The translations under genes were made by a program, and so were the position numbers. Positions 17,624 to 24,810 of a stretch of 64,000 nucleotides of DNA are shown here, in pieces; the first letter of the stretch is position 1, and every line of letters starts with the position of its first letter. The notes below the pieces were generated by a model. The model was not told the DNA's origin and made no database searches. It saw nothing but the letters and a program-made list of their open reading frames with translations. Origin of the DNA: Clostridia bacterium (GTDB lineage Bacteria; Bacillota; Clostridia; Christensenellales; Borkfalkiaceae); the NCBI GenBank assembly GCA_029055875.1, contig JAIDCJ010000020.1, forward strand, positions 1 through 64,000. Reading direction: 5' to 3'.

Positions 17624-18292
17624 ATGGAAGTTATCGAAGAACTCTTAATAGGAAACTATAAAATCATACAGGACAGCGAACGCTACCGTTTTACTTCCGA
17701 TTCCGTTTTGCTCTCCAAATTCTTGCGTGCCAAGCGCGGGGAAGTCGTTGCCGACTTCTGTTCGGGGAGCGGCATTATCGGCTTGCATTTCTTTGCGGAA
17801 AACACGGGCGTGCAGTCCGTTACGCTCTTTGAAATGCAAAAGGAGCTTGCCGAAATGAGTAGAAAGACGGTTTTGCTCAACGGCTTAGAGAATGCGTTCA
17901 CGGTGGAAAACGTGCGCTTGCAGGAAATTCCCGCTTGCTACACGGAAAAGTTTTCGCTCATTCTCTGTAACCCGCCCTACGAGCGCGGCGGGTTTGAAAA
18001 CGCCGTAGCGCAAAAGGCAGTATGCAGAAAGGAGCTTACGCTCACCTTGGAAGAGCTCTGCCTTGCCGCAAAGCGGTGCTTAAAGTTCGGCGGCAGGTTT
18101 GCGCTCATTCACCGCGCCGACCGCGTGAGCGAGGTGCTGTGCTCTCTTCACGCCGCTTCGCTCGAACCCAAGAAGCTGCAATTCATTGCGGGCAAGGAAG
18201 GTGACAAGCCCTACGCCGTGATGGTCGCCGCCGTGAAGGGCGGCAAGGCGGGCGTGGAAGTACTGCCTACGCTCATCAATCAAAAAGGATAA
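17624..18292 (+). CDS. tRNA1(Val) (adenine-N6)-methyltransferase family protein
   Basis: 222 residues. Rossmann-fold methyltransferase with SAM motif VADFCSGSGIIGLHF (about 43-57) and the N6-adenine signature ILCNPPYERGG (about 112-122). The Bacillus counterpart is yabB, in the same order before rsmI; the E. coli counterpart is TrmN6, which methylates A37 of tRNA(Val). No clear Shine-Dalgarno precedes the ATG. It lies four bases before rsmI. Confidence 0.88.
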   Translation: MEVIEELLIGNYKIIQDSERYRFTSDSVLLSKFLRAKRGEVVADFCSGSGIIGLHFFAENTGVQSVTLFEMQKELAEMSRKTVLLNGLENAFTVENVRLQEIPACYTEKFSLILCNPPYERGGFENAVAQKAVCRKELTLTLEELCLAAKRCLKFGGRFALIHRADRVSEVLCSLHAASLEPKKLQFIAGKEGDKPYAVMVAAVKGGKAGVEVLPTLINQKG

Positions 18293-18295
18293 ATT

Positions 18296-19099
18296 ATGAT
18301 TTATTTCGTTGCAACCCCCATCGGGAATCTGAAAGATATTACGCTCCGCGCCCTCGAAACACTCAAAGAGGCGGACGTCATTTTTTGCGAGGACACGCGC
18401 CATACCTTAAAGCTATTAAACGCCTACGAAATTAAGAAGCCATTAAAGTCCTGTCACAAGTTCAACGAGCGGGCGGCGGCGGAACAAATCGTCGCGCTCT
18501 CGCGCGAGGGCAAAACCGTTTGCGTCGTTTCGGACGCGGGCATGCCCGTGGTGTCCGACCCCGGGCGCGAGGTCACGCGCATTCTGCACGAGGCGGGCGA
18601 GCCGTACACGGTGCTCCCCGGCGCGAACGCGTTTTTGTGCGCCCTCGTGCTCTCACCGCTCCCTGCCGATAAATTCACCTTCCTCGGCTTTCTGCCCGAT
18701 AAGAAGAGCGAGCGCGAGAAGGTGCTCGGCGCATACGCCAATGCCCGCGAAACGCTTATCTTCCACTGCGCCCCGCAGGACGTGGACGATTACGTTGCCG
18801 CCATGTACAAGGTATTCGGCGAGCGGAACGCCGCGGCGGTGCGCGAAATCACGAAGATACACGAAGAGAGCATACCCTTTCTTCTTTCCGAGGGACTCAA
18901 GGGCGAGAAGCGCGGGGAGTACGTTCTCGTTGTAGAGGGGGCGGCGGAGCAAGAGAATCCGCTGTGCAACCTCTCTGCCCGCGAGCACGTTTTGGCGCTC
19001 ATGCAGTCGGGGCTCGATAAGAAAGAAGCGCTCAAGGTTGCCGCCAAAGAGAGGGGCGTTCCCAAGAGCGAGCTGTATAAAGAAACGCTCGATTTATAA
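18296..19099 (+). CDS. rsmI: 16S rRNA (cytidine-1402-2'-O)-methyltransferase
   Basis: 267 residues. Tetrapyrrole-methylase fold with the N-terminal signature YFVATPIGNLKDITLRAL, EDTRHTLKLL, and the glycine-rich VVSDAGMPVVSDPG. It modifies C1402 of 16S rRNA together with RsmH. Full length, with AAGGAT upstream of the start. It ends the yaaO-rsmI block. Confidence 0.96.
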   Translation: MIYFVATPIGNLKDITLRALETLKEADVIFCEDTRHTLKLLNAYEIKKPLKSCHKFNERAAAEQIVALSREGKTVCVVSDAGMPVVSDPGREVTRILHEAGEPYTVLPGANAFLCALVLSPLPADKFTFLGFLPDKKSEREKVLGAYANARETLIFHCAPQDVDDYVAAMYKVFGERNAAAVREITKIHEESIPFLLSEGLKGEKRGEYVLVVEGAAEQENPLCNLSAREHVLALMQSGLDKKEALKVAAKERGVPKSELYKETLDL

Positions 19100-19136
19100 C
19101 GGCGATAAATTTGACGGATTTTTATTCACTTACCCG

Positions 19137-19165
19137 TTGCAATTCGGAAAAAGAACTGGTATAAT
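19137..19165 (+). promoter_or_regulatory. Promoter of the O-antigen-ligase-like gene, leaderless geometry
   Basis: TTGCAA (19137-19142), a 17-base spacer, TATAAT (19160-19165). The ATG at 19173 is seven bases downstream with no Shine-Dalgarno. Confidence 0.7.
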
Positions 19166-19172
19166 AAAATTC

Positions 19173-20642
19173 ATGTTTGTAGAGGCATTTCCAAAATTTA
19201 ACAATGCGAAAATCGTTCGCGCGCTTCGGGCCTATTTCGGCTCGGTTTGGCACGTGATCGTCGTCGCGTTGATTATGACGCTGTCCGCGGTTTTCAGTTT
19301 AGAAATTGCCGCGGCATATTGCTATCTTGCAATCGCCGTTTTGGTATGCCTTTTCTGCGAGGACGTGCGCGCACTCGTGTCCGTCATTATCTGCGTGCCC
19401 ATGTCGCTCTCTATTCCGAATAATCTTTCAAACCCGTCCGCGGTATTTGCCGAAACCATTTTTGCCGATAACGCCGCCATGCTCCAAATCGGGTTCTGTG
19501 TTGCGGTAGCGGCTGTTCTGCTCGTGGGGCGGCTTGTGGCCATGCTCATTACGGGGCGCGGCGGACGCGGTATGCCAAGACTTACAATCGGCTTTTTACT
19601 GCTGTTTGCCGCCTATCTCCTCGGCGGACTTCTCAGCCCCTATTACTCCGCCAGCACCGTTTTGTTCGGCGCTTTGCAATGCCTCATGATCGGCCTTGCT
19701 TATTTCTATTTCTATTACACGGTAGACTGGAAAAAAACGCCGAAGGGGTATATTGCAAGCGTGTTTGCGGTGATCGGGTTTGCGCTCGTCATTCAAGTGC
19801 TCAATATGTATTTCCGCAACAGCGTCGTGGTGGACGGCGTTATCGAGCGCGGCTATCTCTACCCCGGGTGGGGCACCTATAACAACATCGGCTGTGTAAC
19901 GGCCATGTGTATTCCCGCCATTTGCTATTTTGCCGTAACGCAGAAGCACGGCTGGATTTTCACGCTGCTTGCCGCAACCGTCATGGCGGGCGTTATTTTA
20001 ACGCAGAGCCGCGGGTCTATCCTGTTCGGCGGAATCGTTTACGTTGCGGGCATGATTATCGTTCTCGTCAAATCCAAAAGTCGGGAAAGACTTCTGCACT
20101 GCATCGTCATTGCGGTTATCGTAATTGCGATTGCAATTTGCGTCTTCGTCTTCCGTGAAAAACTGCAAAATCTTTTCAATGCGCTTCTGCGGGTTAAGAC
20201 GGACGACGCCGGCAGGAAAGAGCTTTTCATACAGGCGTGGGATTATTTCCGCAAGTATCCCGTATTCGGCGTGGGCTGGGGCGGAGAGCGCTGGATCCAA
20301 AACGGCAACAACTTCCTGCTGTTTTTCATGGCGCATAATACCTTCTTGCAGGTGCTCGGCAGCCTCGGCGTGGTCGGTATGATAGCGTATCTCTTCCACC
20401 GCTTCCAAACGCTGAAAATGGTATTCCGCAAATTCAGCATTGAAAAATGCTTTACCGCACTCATTGCGTTCGACGTACTTTTCATGAGCATGATGGACGT
20501 GCACGTTTTTATCGTGGAAACCGCAATGTTTTATTCCATCGTGCTCGTATTCTTAGAGGGAATCGATAAGCGCGAAGGGAACGAGCCGCCTAAAAAACGG
20601 TGGCGCAGAAAAAATAAGAAAGCAGAGAAAACCGAAGCCTGA
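19173..20642 (+). CDS. O-antigen ligase/polymerase-family (Wzy-like) membrane protein
   Basis: 489 residues with about eleven or twelve hydrophobic segments. A Wzy/WaaL-type loop in the C-terminal half (FGVGWGGERW ... MAHNTFLQVLGSLGVVG, about residues 365-405) is characteristic of the O-antigen ligase family. Such proteins polymerise or ligate cell-surface glycans; in a monoderm the likely role is in exopolysaccharide or teichoic-type polymer assembly, but this is inferred. No glycan cluster adjoins it. The basic tail lies in the cytoplasm. The start is set by the -10 box seven bases upstream. Confidence 0.82.
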   Translation: MFVEAFPKFNNAKIVRALRAYFGSVWHVIVVALIMTLSAVFSLEIAAAYCYLAIAVLVCLFCEDVRALVSVIICVPMSLSIPNNLSNPSAVFAETIFADNAAMLQIGFCVAVAAVLLVGRLVAMLITGRGGRGMPRLTIGFLLLFAAYLLGGLLSPYYSASTVLFGALQCLMIGLAYFYFYYTVDWKKTPKGYIASVFAVIGFALVIQVLNMYFRNSVVVDGVIERGYLYPGWGTYNNIGCVTAMCIPAICYFAVTQKHGWIFTLLAATVMAGVILTQSRGSILFGGIVYVAGMIIVLVKSKSRERLLHCIVIAVIVIAIAICVFVFREKLQNLFNALLRVKTDDAGRKELFIQAWDYFRKYPVFGVGWGGERWIQNGNNFLLFFMAHNTFLQVLGSLGVVGMIAYLFHRFQTLKMVFRKFSIEKCFTALIAFDVLFMSMMDVHVFIVETAMFYSIVLVFLEGIDKREGNEPPKKRWRRKNKKAEKTEA

Positions 20643-20653
20643 TTTCAAAAAAG

Positions 20654-20668
20654 GTGCGCGGAGCAAAG
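20654..20668. repeat. 15-base repeat shared with 31860-31874
   Basis: GTGCGCGGAGCAAAG occurs here and at 31860-31874, both times in an intergenic gap next to a terminator. It is probably part of a second family of short dispersed elements. Confidence 0.5.
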
Positions 20669-20677
20669 CCGCATAGT

Positions 20678-20712
20678 AAAACCCCCCGGAACACAGTTCC
20701 GAGGGGTTTCAC
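20678..20712 (+). terminator. Terminator of the O-antigen-ligase-like gene
   Basis: AAACCCC-CGGAAC / GTTCCG-AGGGGTTT stem followed by a short T-rich run. From here to 20857 I see only A-rich noncoding sequence. Confidence 0.75.
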
Positions 20713-20857
20713 TTTATGATAAGGGGGAAAATTATGAGCTGTTTTTGATGGTCTTATTATAGTACATGCCCCTGCAAAATGCAAAAAAATAGAAGAAAAA
20801 TTTCAAAAAATTTTTTTCTGAGAGGTTTCTTGCAAGTTTTGTAACAATTTATCACTT

Positions 20858-21370
20858 TTACAAAAAGCGACATAAAAAGCAGCCGAATACCACCGTCACG
20901 AAATTTGCAAATAGCGCAATGAGTACGGGCTTCACGAGCTTCTTGTTTTTCACGCCCGCGAAATACACGGCGGAAATATAGAACACCGTTTCGCTCGAAC
21001 CGTAGGAAACGCACGCGCACCGCGCAATATAGCTGTCCGCGCCGTAGGTAGAGAGGATTTCCGAAAGAAGCGCGGTGGAACCGCTTCCCGAAAAGGGCTT
21101 CATAATCACGAGCTTGGAAATTTCGGGCGGAATGCCGAGGAACTTGAATGCGGGCGATAAAAAGGAAGTCAGCCCCGCCGAAAGCCCGCTCCGCTCGAAC
21201 AGCTCCGAGAGCATGAGAATTGCGGCAAGATAGGGAAAGAGCGAGAGTACGAGCGGCGCCGCCTCCTTCACGCCGTCCGTAAAACAGTCGTACAGCTTCA
21301 CCCGCCGAACGAGCGCATAGACGAACAGCGCGAGAAAGAGCGCGGGGATAACGAGGGCAACGTACTTCAT
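20858..21370 (-). CDS. spmB: Spore maturation protein B
   Basis: 170 residues, mostly hydrophobic. The nucleoside-recognition (Gate) domain pattern is seen in MKPFSGSGSTALLSEIL and CVSYGSSETVFYISAVYFAG. SpmB acts with SpmA in dehydrating the spore core and in heat resistance in Bacillus and Clostridium. Its start overlaps the spmA stop by four bases, so the pair is coupled. Length is close to the family norm. It implies a sporulating lineage. Confidence 0.92.
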   Translation of the reverse strand: MKYVALVIPALFLALFVYALVRRVKLYDCFTDGVKEAAPLVLSLFPYLAAILMLSELFERSGLSAGLTSFLSPAFKFLGIPPEISKLVIMKPFSGSGSTALLSEILSTYGADSYIARCACVSYGSSETVFYISAVYFAGVKNKKLVKPVLIALFANFVTVVFGCFLCRFL

Positions 21371-21927
21371 TTGCGTGCTTTCCTCTTACGGCAGAAAATC
21401 ATAACGAGCAAAACGCCGAGCACGGTAGAAAACAGCGTTGCCAAAAGGGTGGGCAGAAAGATATCCGAGGGCGAAGAGGAGCCCGCGGCAAGGCGGAGCG
21501 CAATCACGGTAGTGGGCAAAAGCTGCAAGCTGGTTGCGTTGAGTACGAACAGCATGTCCGCGGCGTAGTGGTTTTTCGCCGCGCAGAACTTTTCCACCGC
21601 CTTCACGCCGAGCGGCGTAGGCGCACCGGGCAGCCCTAAAAAGTTTGCGGAAAGATTACAGCTTGCAAGATACACGGCGTCTTTATCGTCCGTCTTGAAC
21701 AGCCGCCGCGCAAGCGGCGTTGCGGCGCGTGAGAGCTTCCCCGCAAGCCCGCTCCGCTCTAATACCTTAAAGAATCCGAGCCACACGCAGTACACGGCAA
21801 GCAAAGACAGCGAGAGCGTCGCGGCCTTTTCCCCGCCCGACAAAAGCGCGGGCAAAAACCCCTCGGGGTCGAAAATCAAAAACATGGCGGCGGAAAGAAG
21901 AAACACCGCCGCAAAAATTCCGTTCAC
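21367..21927 (-). CDS. spmA: Spore maturation protein A
   Basis: 186 residues from a GTG start. Membrane protein with the Gate-domain pattern VYLASCNLSANFLGLPGAPTPLGVKAVEKF (about 85-115). It partners SpmB in spore-core dehydration. A sequence resembling a sigma-E promoter ends five bases before the GTG, so mother-cell expression is plausible. No Shine-Dalgarno is apparent. Confidence 0.92.
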   Translation of the reverse strand: MNGIFAAVFLLSAAMFLIFDPEGFLPALLSGGEKAATLSLSLLAVYCVWLGFFKVLERSGLAGKLSRAATPLARRLFKTDDKDAVYLASCNLSANFLGLPGAPTPLGVKAVEKFCAAKNHYAADMLFVLNATSLQLLPTTVIALRLAAGSSSPSDIFLPTLLATLFSTVLGVLLVMIFCRKRKARK

Positions 21928-21932
21928 GTTTC

Positions 21933-21959
21933 ATTCTATGTATAACTTGTCCGCGTTAT
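21933..21959 (-). promoter_or_regulatory. Possible sigma-E promoter of spmAB
   Basis: Minus strand: ATA (21957-21959), a 16-base spacer, CATAGAAT (21933-21940), fitting the ATA-N16-CATAnnnT pattern of the mother-cell sigma factor. There is no TTGACA/TATAAT pair. It lies directly after the terminator of the neighbouring minus-strand gene. Confidence 0.45.
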
Positions 21960-21960
21960 G

Positions 21961-21990
21961 AAAAAAAGCGGAGCCCGAAGGCTCCGCTTT
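21961..21990 (-). terminator. Terminator of the leucine-rich-repeat lipoprotein gene
   Basis: AGCGGAGCC / GGCTCCGCT hairpin with a minus-strand T run on its lower-coordinate side. Confidence 0.85.
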
Positions 21991-22005
21991 TCGTTCCAAT
22001 AGGAA

Positions 22006-23712
22006 TTAGTCGAAAATCTGATAATACTCATAACCGGGGGAGGAAGACTGCAAGATTTGCGCGTTCTGCACGGGGTCGGTTACGTCGATTTCCACTGCCG
22101 GCGAACTGCTTCCCATATAACGGAACCAGTTTGCCGTATCGGCAAACGTGATTTTTTCAAGCGAACCGCCGCGGAACGCATTGGCGTAAATCATGTATTT
22201 ATTTCCGTTCACTTCGGCGGGCAGGGTGATTTCCGTAGCGTTACCCGCATACAGCATCAGGTTGTACGAACCGTTTTCTTCTACAAAGAACACGAAGTCG
22301 CCGATTTTCTTCACCTCGGTTTTGTCGGGTGCGGTAATAATTTCAAGATCACTCGAAGCGTTGCGCGCGGCTTTTTCAATCGTTTCGCTATCCACTTCAG
22401 ACTTGTTGATAATGCGTACGAGTCTTCTGTTTTGCTCGAACGCAAAACTGCCGAGGTCGGTAAGGCTTTCGGGCAGCGTAACTTGTACGAGCGCGCAGTC
22501 CGAGAACGCACATATGCCGATTTCCGTCATGCCCTCGGGAAGCTGAGCGGAGTACAGGCGGGTGTTGTGTGCGAATGCGTATTGCCCGATTTCCGTTGCA
22601 CCCAGAATTTCAAGCTCGCGAATATCCGTGTATTTATAGAACGCGTAGCCGCCCACCTTTTCAACCTCTGCGGGAATGGTCAGCTTGCCTTCAACTGCGT
22701 TTCCGTCGATGGTGAGCTGCGCCTTTCCGCTGTTCAAGGGGTTGGACCAGGTATTTTTGAATTCTACCGCGCACCACTCGGCAATTGTACCCTCGAATAC
22801 GACTTCCGTCAGTTTCGAGGAGTCGTAGAACACGTTCGTTCCGACGCTTTTGAGCGTGGCGGGCAGAGTTACGGAAACGGGCTTGCCTATCTTGTGCGAG
22901 GAAATCTCCTCGTCGGGGAATTCCTCCGTGCGCAGGAACACTAGCTCGCTCGGGAACTCCGTACGCATGGTGCCTTCAAAATTGCTCTTGTAAATGGTCT
23001 CGAGCGTCGCCGCGTACCGTTTGAACTTGCAGTTCATAAAGGTTGTGTCTTCAAGCGTTACGGAATCGGCGCTGAGCGTTACGCTTTCGAGCGCGGTGCA
23101 ATCACTGAATACCGACCGGCCGAGCGTCAAGCTCTCTTCGCCGAGGAACTCCACCGTTTTGAGTGCAGTACAGTCTTCAAACACCATATTTTCCGTTTCC
23201 ACGTTGCCCTTCACGGTAATTGCCGTAAGGAGCTCGTTGTCCTCGAATGCCTGCGTGCCGATTTTCGTGACGGTAGCGGGAATTTCAATCGTTTCCAAGC
23301 CGGTGGAAGAAAATGCAAAATGCTCGATTTCCGTAACGCCGCTGCCAAACTTGACGGTTTTCAGATTTTTGCAATCTTCAAATGCGCCGTAGCGAATGAC
23401 CTTTATACTGTCGGGCAGGGTAATGCTTTTAATGCCGCTTTCCGCGAATCCCTTCCCGCCGACCTCGGTCACGGGCTTGCCCTTGTAGCTTGCGGGAACA
23501 ACGATATCCGCGTTATCCCAGTCGCCCTTCGTGTCGGACGAAAGCTCTACGCCGTACGAGAGATCGTCTTCCGTAAGACGGTAATAAAGTCCCTTCGTGC
23601 CGTCCGTCTTATCGTCGCCACCTCCGCCGAAGAGGTCGCAGCCGACGCACGCCCCCAGCGCGGCGCACCCGATTGCAGCCGCAGAGAGAACGAACAAAGA
23701 TTTTCTTTTCAT
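22006..23712 (-). CDS. BspA-type leucine-rich-repeat surface lipoprotein
   Basis: 568 residues. A signal peptide ends in a lipobox (LGAC, Cys22), then comes a short Gly/Asp-rich linker. From about residue 70 to 560 there are LRR_5 repeats (for example GFAESGIKSITLPDSIKVIRYGAFEDC and the AFSDCALVQVTLPESLTDLGSFAF stretch). Such proteins are anchored outside the cytoplasmic membrane and in other bacteria bind host or bacterial surfaces; the ligand here is unknown. AAGGAG precedes the ATG. Its promoter has a nine-G tract in the spacer, which suggests ON/OFF switching. Confidence 0.92.
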   Translation of the reverse strand: MKRKSLFVLSAAAIGCAALGACVGCDLFGGGGDDKTDGTKGLYYRLTEDDLSYGVELSSDTKGDWDNADIVVPASYKGKPVTEVGGKGFAESGIKSITLPDSIKVIRYGAFEDCKNLKTVKFGSGVTEIEHFAFSSTGLETIEIPATVTKIGTQAFEDNELLTAITVKGNVETENMVFEDCTALKTVEFLGEESLTLGRSVFSDCTALESVTLSADSVTLEDTTFMNCKFKRYAATLETIYKSNFEGTMRTEFPSELVFLRTEEFPDEEISSHKIGKPVSVTLPATLKSVGTNVFYDSSKLTEVVFEGTIAEWCAVEFKNTWSNPLNSGKAQLTIDGNAVEGKLTIPAEVEKVGGYAFYKYTDIRELEILGATEIGQYAFAHNTRLYSAQLPEGMTEIGICAFSDCALVQVTLPESLTDLGSFAFEQNRRLVRIINKSEVDSETIEKAARNASSDLEIITAPDKTEVKKIGDFVFFVEENGSYNLMLYAGNATEITLPAEVNGNKYMIYANAFRGGSLEKITFADTANWFRYMGSSSPAVEIDVTDPVQNAQILQSSSPGYEYYQIFD

Positions 23713-23746
23713 ATTTCAACTCCTTAATATCGATTTCGTTTTAGAT

Positions 23747-23775
23747 ATTATCACACGGGGGGGGGTGCTTGTCAA
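23747..23775 (-). promoter_or_regulatory. Promoter with poly-G tract in its spacer
   Basis: Minus strand: TTGACA (23770-23775), spacer of exactly 17, GATAAT (23747-23752). On the plus strand, nine consecutive Gs occupy 23757-23765, inside the spacer. Gain or loss of a G would move the spacer away from the optimum. Confidence 0.75.
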
Positions 23776-23872
23776 CAGCTTTTTGCGGGAGGTAAAAAAT
23801 TGCATTCGACAAAATACGACAAACAAAGACTTTTTACTACAAAATAAGACTGTCGAAAAAGGGGGGATAAAC

Positions 23873-23901
23873 TTGATTCGCGTCTAATTGCGTTGTATAA
23901 T
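23873..23901 (+). promoter_or_regulatory. Promoter of the 57-residue gene
   Basis: TTGATT (23873-23878), a 17-base spacer, TATAAT (23896-23901), with a leader of about 43 nt. Confidence 0.75.
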
Positions 23902-23950
23902 ATTTTCATACAAACGAAGCACGGCTTTGTTAACCTCAAGGAGAATTATC

Positions 23951-24124
23951 ATGGAAGCACTTTTGGAAAAAACAAGAGAAAAAGTAGAAGCAAAGGAACT
24001 TGCGTCGGAAATCGCGTTGGCATTGAAAGATTACTTCGTAGCGAAAGTCGCACAGCAAGGGAACGCAATAAAAATGCAGTTAGAGGGCGGGCAGGAGTTT
24101 TATCTGACCGTGAGAGAAATTTGA
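23951..24124 (+). CDS. Small protein of unknown function (57 aa)
   Basis: 57 residues: a charged amphipathic helix (LLEKTREKVEAKELASEIALAL) and then a short strand-turn-strand (AIKMQLEGGQEFYLTV). AAGGAG lies nine bases before the ATG and a near-consensus promoter lies upstream, so it is a real gene. A 44-residue protein at 57651 has the same helix-hairpin layout (IIVIFSNGTKRTVSV); homology is possible but not proven. No function is recognised. Confidence 0.75.
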   Translation: MEALLEKTREKVEAKELASEIALALKDYFVAKVAQQGNAIKMQLEGGQEFYLTVREI

Positions 24125-24137
24125 CGGAAAAGTTTTC

Positions 24138-24166
24138 TTGACAAGCAAAATAAGAACGGCTATAAT
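24138..24166 (+). promoter_or_regulatory. Perfect consensus promoter ahead of the acetyltransferase
   Basis: TTGACA (24138-24143), 17 bases, TATAAT (24161-24166). The predicted start (about 24173) falls at the foot of the terminator hairpin at 24174-24198. Confidence 0.85.
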
Positions 24167-24173
24167 AAAAACA

Positions 24174-24198
24174 GCTTCCTGCGGGAAGCCGTTTTTTT
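24174..24198 (+). terminator. Terminator hairpin between promoter and acetyltransferase
   Basis: GCTTCC-tgcg-GGAAGC followed by CG and seven Ts. It may end the upstream 57-residue gene, or act as an early attenuator of the acetyltransferase transcript. Confidence 0.7.
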
Positions 24199-24212
24199 AT
24201 CGGGAGAAAGCA

Positions 24213-24773
24213 ATGAATCACAAAGGCAGTAAAATTTTGAAAACGGAACGGCTCGTGCTTCGTCCCTTCCGCGTGAGCGACGCGGAGGAAATGTACGCAA
24301 ACTGGGCGAGCGATCCCGAAGTCACCAAATTCTTAACGTGGCCGCCCCACAACGGTGTGGAAGATACCCGCGCCATTTTAACGCTTTGGGAAGAGGAGAG
24401 CAAACAGCCGAACGTCTACCATTGGGCAATCACGCTTGAAGGCGAGGTTATCGGCGATATCGCCCTGCATGCCGTGAATGAAAGTAGCGAGCGCGCCGTC
24501 GTCGGATACTGCCTTTCCAAAAAGCATTGGCGCAAGGGCATCATGCCCGAGGCACTTGGCTGTGTTTTGCGCTACCTCTTCGAGGAAGTCGGCTTTCACC
24601 GTATCGAAGCTGCGCATTCGGTAGAGAATCCCGCCTCGGGGCGCGTGATGGAAAAGTGCGGACTTTTATACGAGGGCACGGCGCGGGGAGAACACCGTCT
24701 TCTCTCTACGGGCGGGTGGACGGATATCATTCACCGCGCGATACTAAGGGAAGATTATTTCGCCCGAAAATAA
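24213..24773 (+). CDS. GNAT-family N-acetyltransferase (RimJ/RimL type)
   Basis: 186 residues from the ATG at 24213, with GGGAGAAAG upstream. It has the family opening LKTERLVLRPF, then VIGDIALHAV, the acetyl-CoA-binding region VGYCLSKKHWRKGIMPEAL, and the closing ENPASGRVMEKCGLLYEG. It is likely to acetylate an amine on a protein N-terminus or small molecule; the substrate is unknown. The transcript may pass through a terminator in its leader. Confidence 0.9.
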   Translation: MNHKGSKILKTERLVLRPFRVSDAEEMYANWASDPEVTKFLTWPPHNGVEDTRAILTLWEEESKQPNVYHWAITLEGEVIGDIALHAVNESSERAVVGYCLSKKHWRKGIMPEALGCVLRYLFEEVGFHRIEAAHSVENPASGRVMEKCGLLYEGTARGEHRLLSTGGWTDIIHRAILREDYFARK

Positions 24774-24774
24774 A

Positions 24775-24803
24775 TTTACATTTTTGAAGGAATGCGGTAT
24801 AAT
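24775..24803 (+). promoter_or_regulatory. Promoter of metG, leaderless geometry
   Basis: TTTACA (24775-24780), 17 bases, TATAAT (24798-24803). The ATG at 24811 follows after seven bases, and there is no Shine-Dalgarno at a usable distance. Confidence 0.75.
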
Positions 24804-24810
24804 GCAAAGT

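Noticed and set aside
23788-23845. Short TTG-initiated frame after a GGGAGG
   Set aside because: Only about 15 codons, with no promoter on that strand and no recognisable product.
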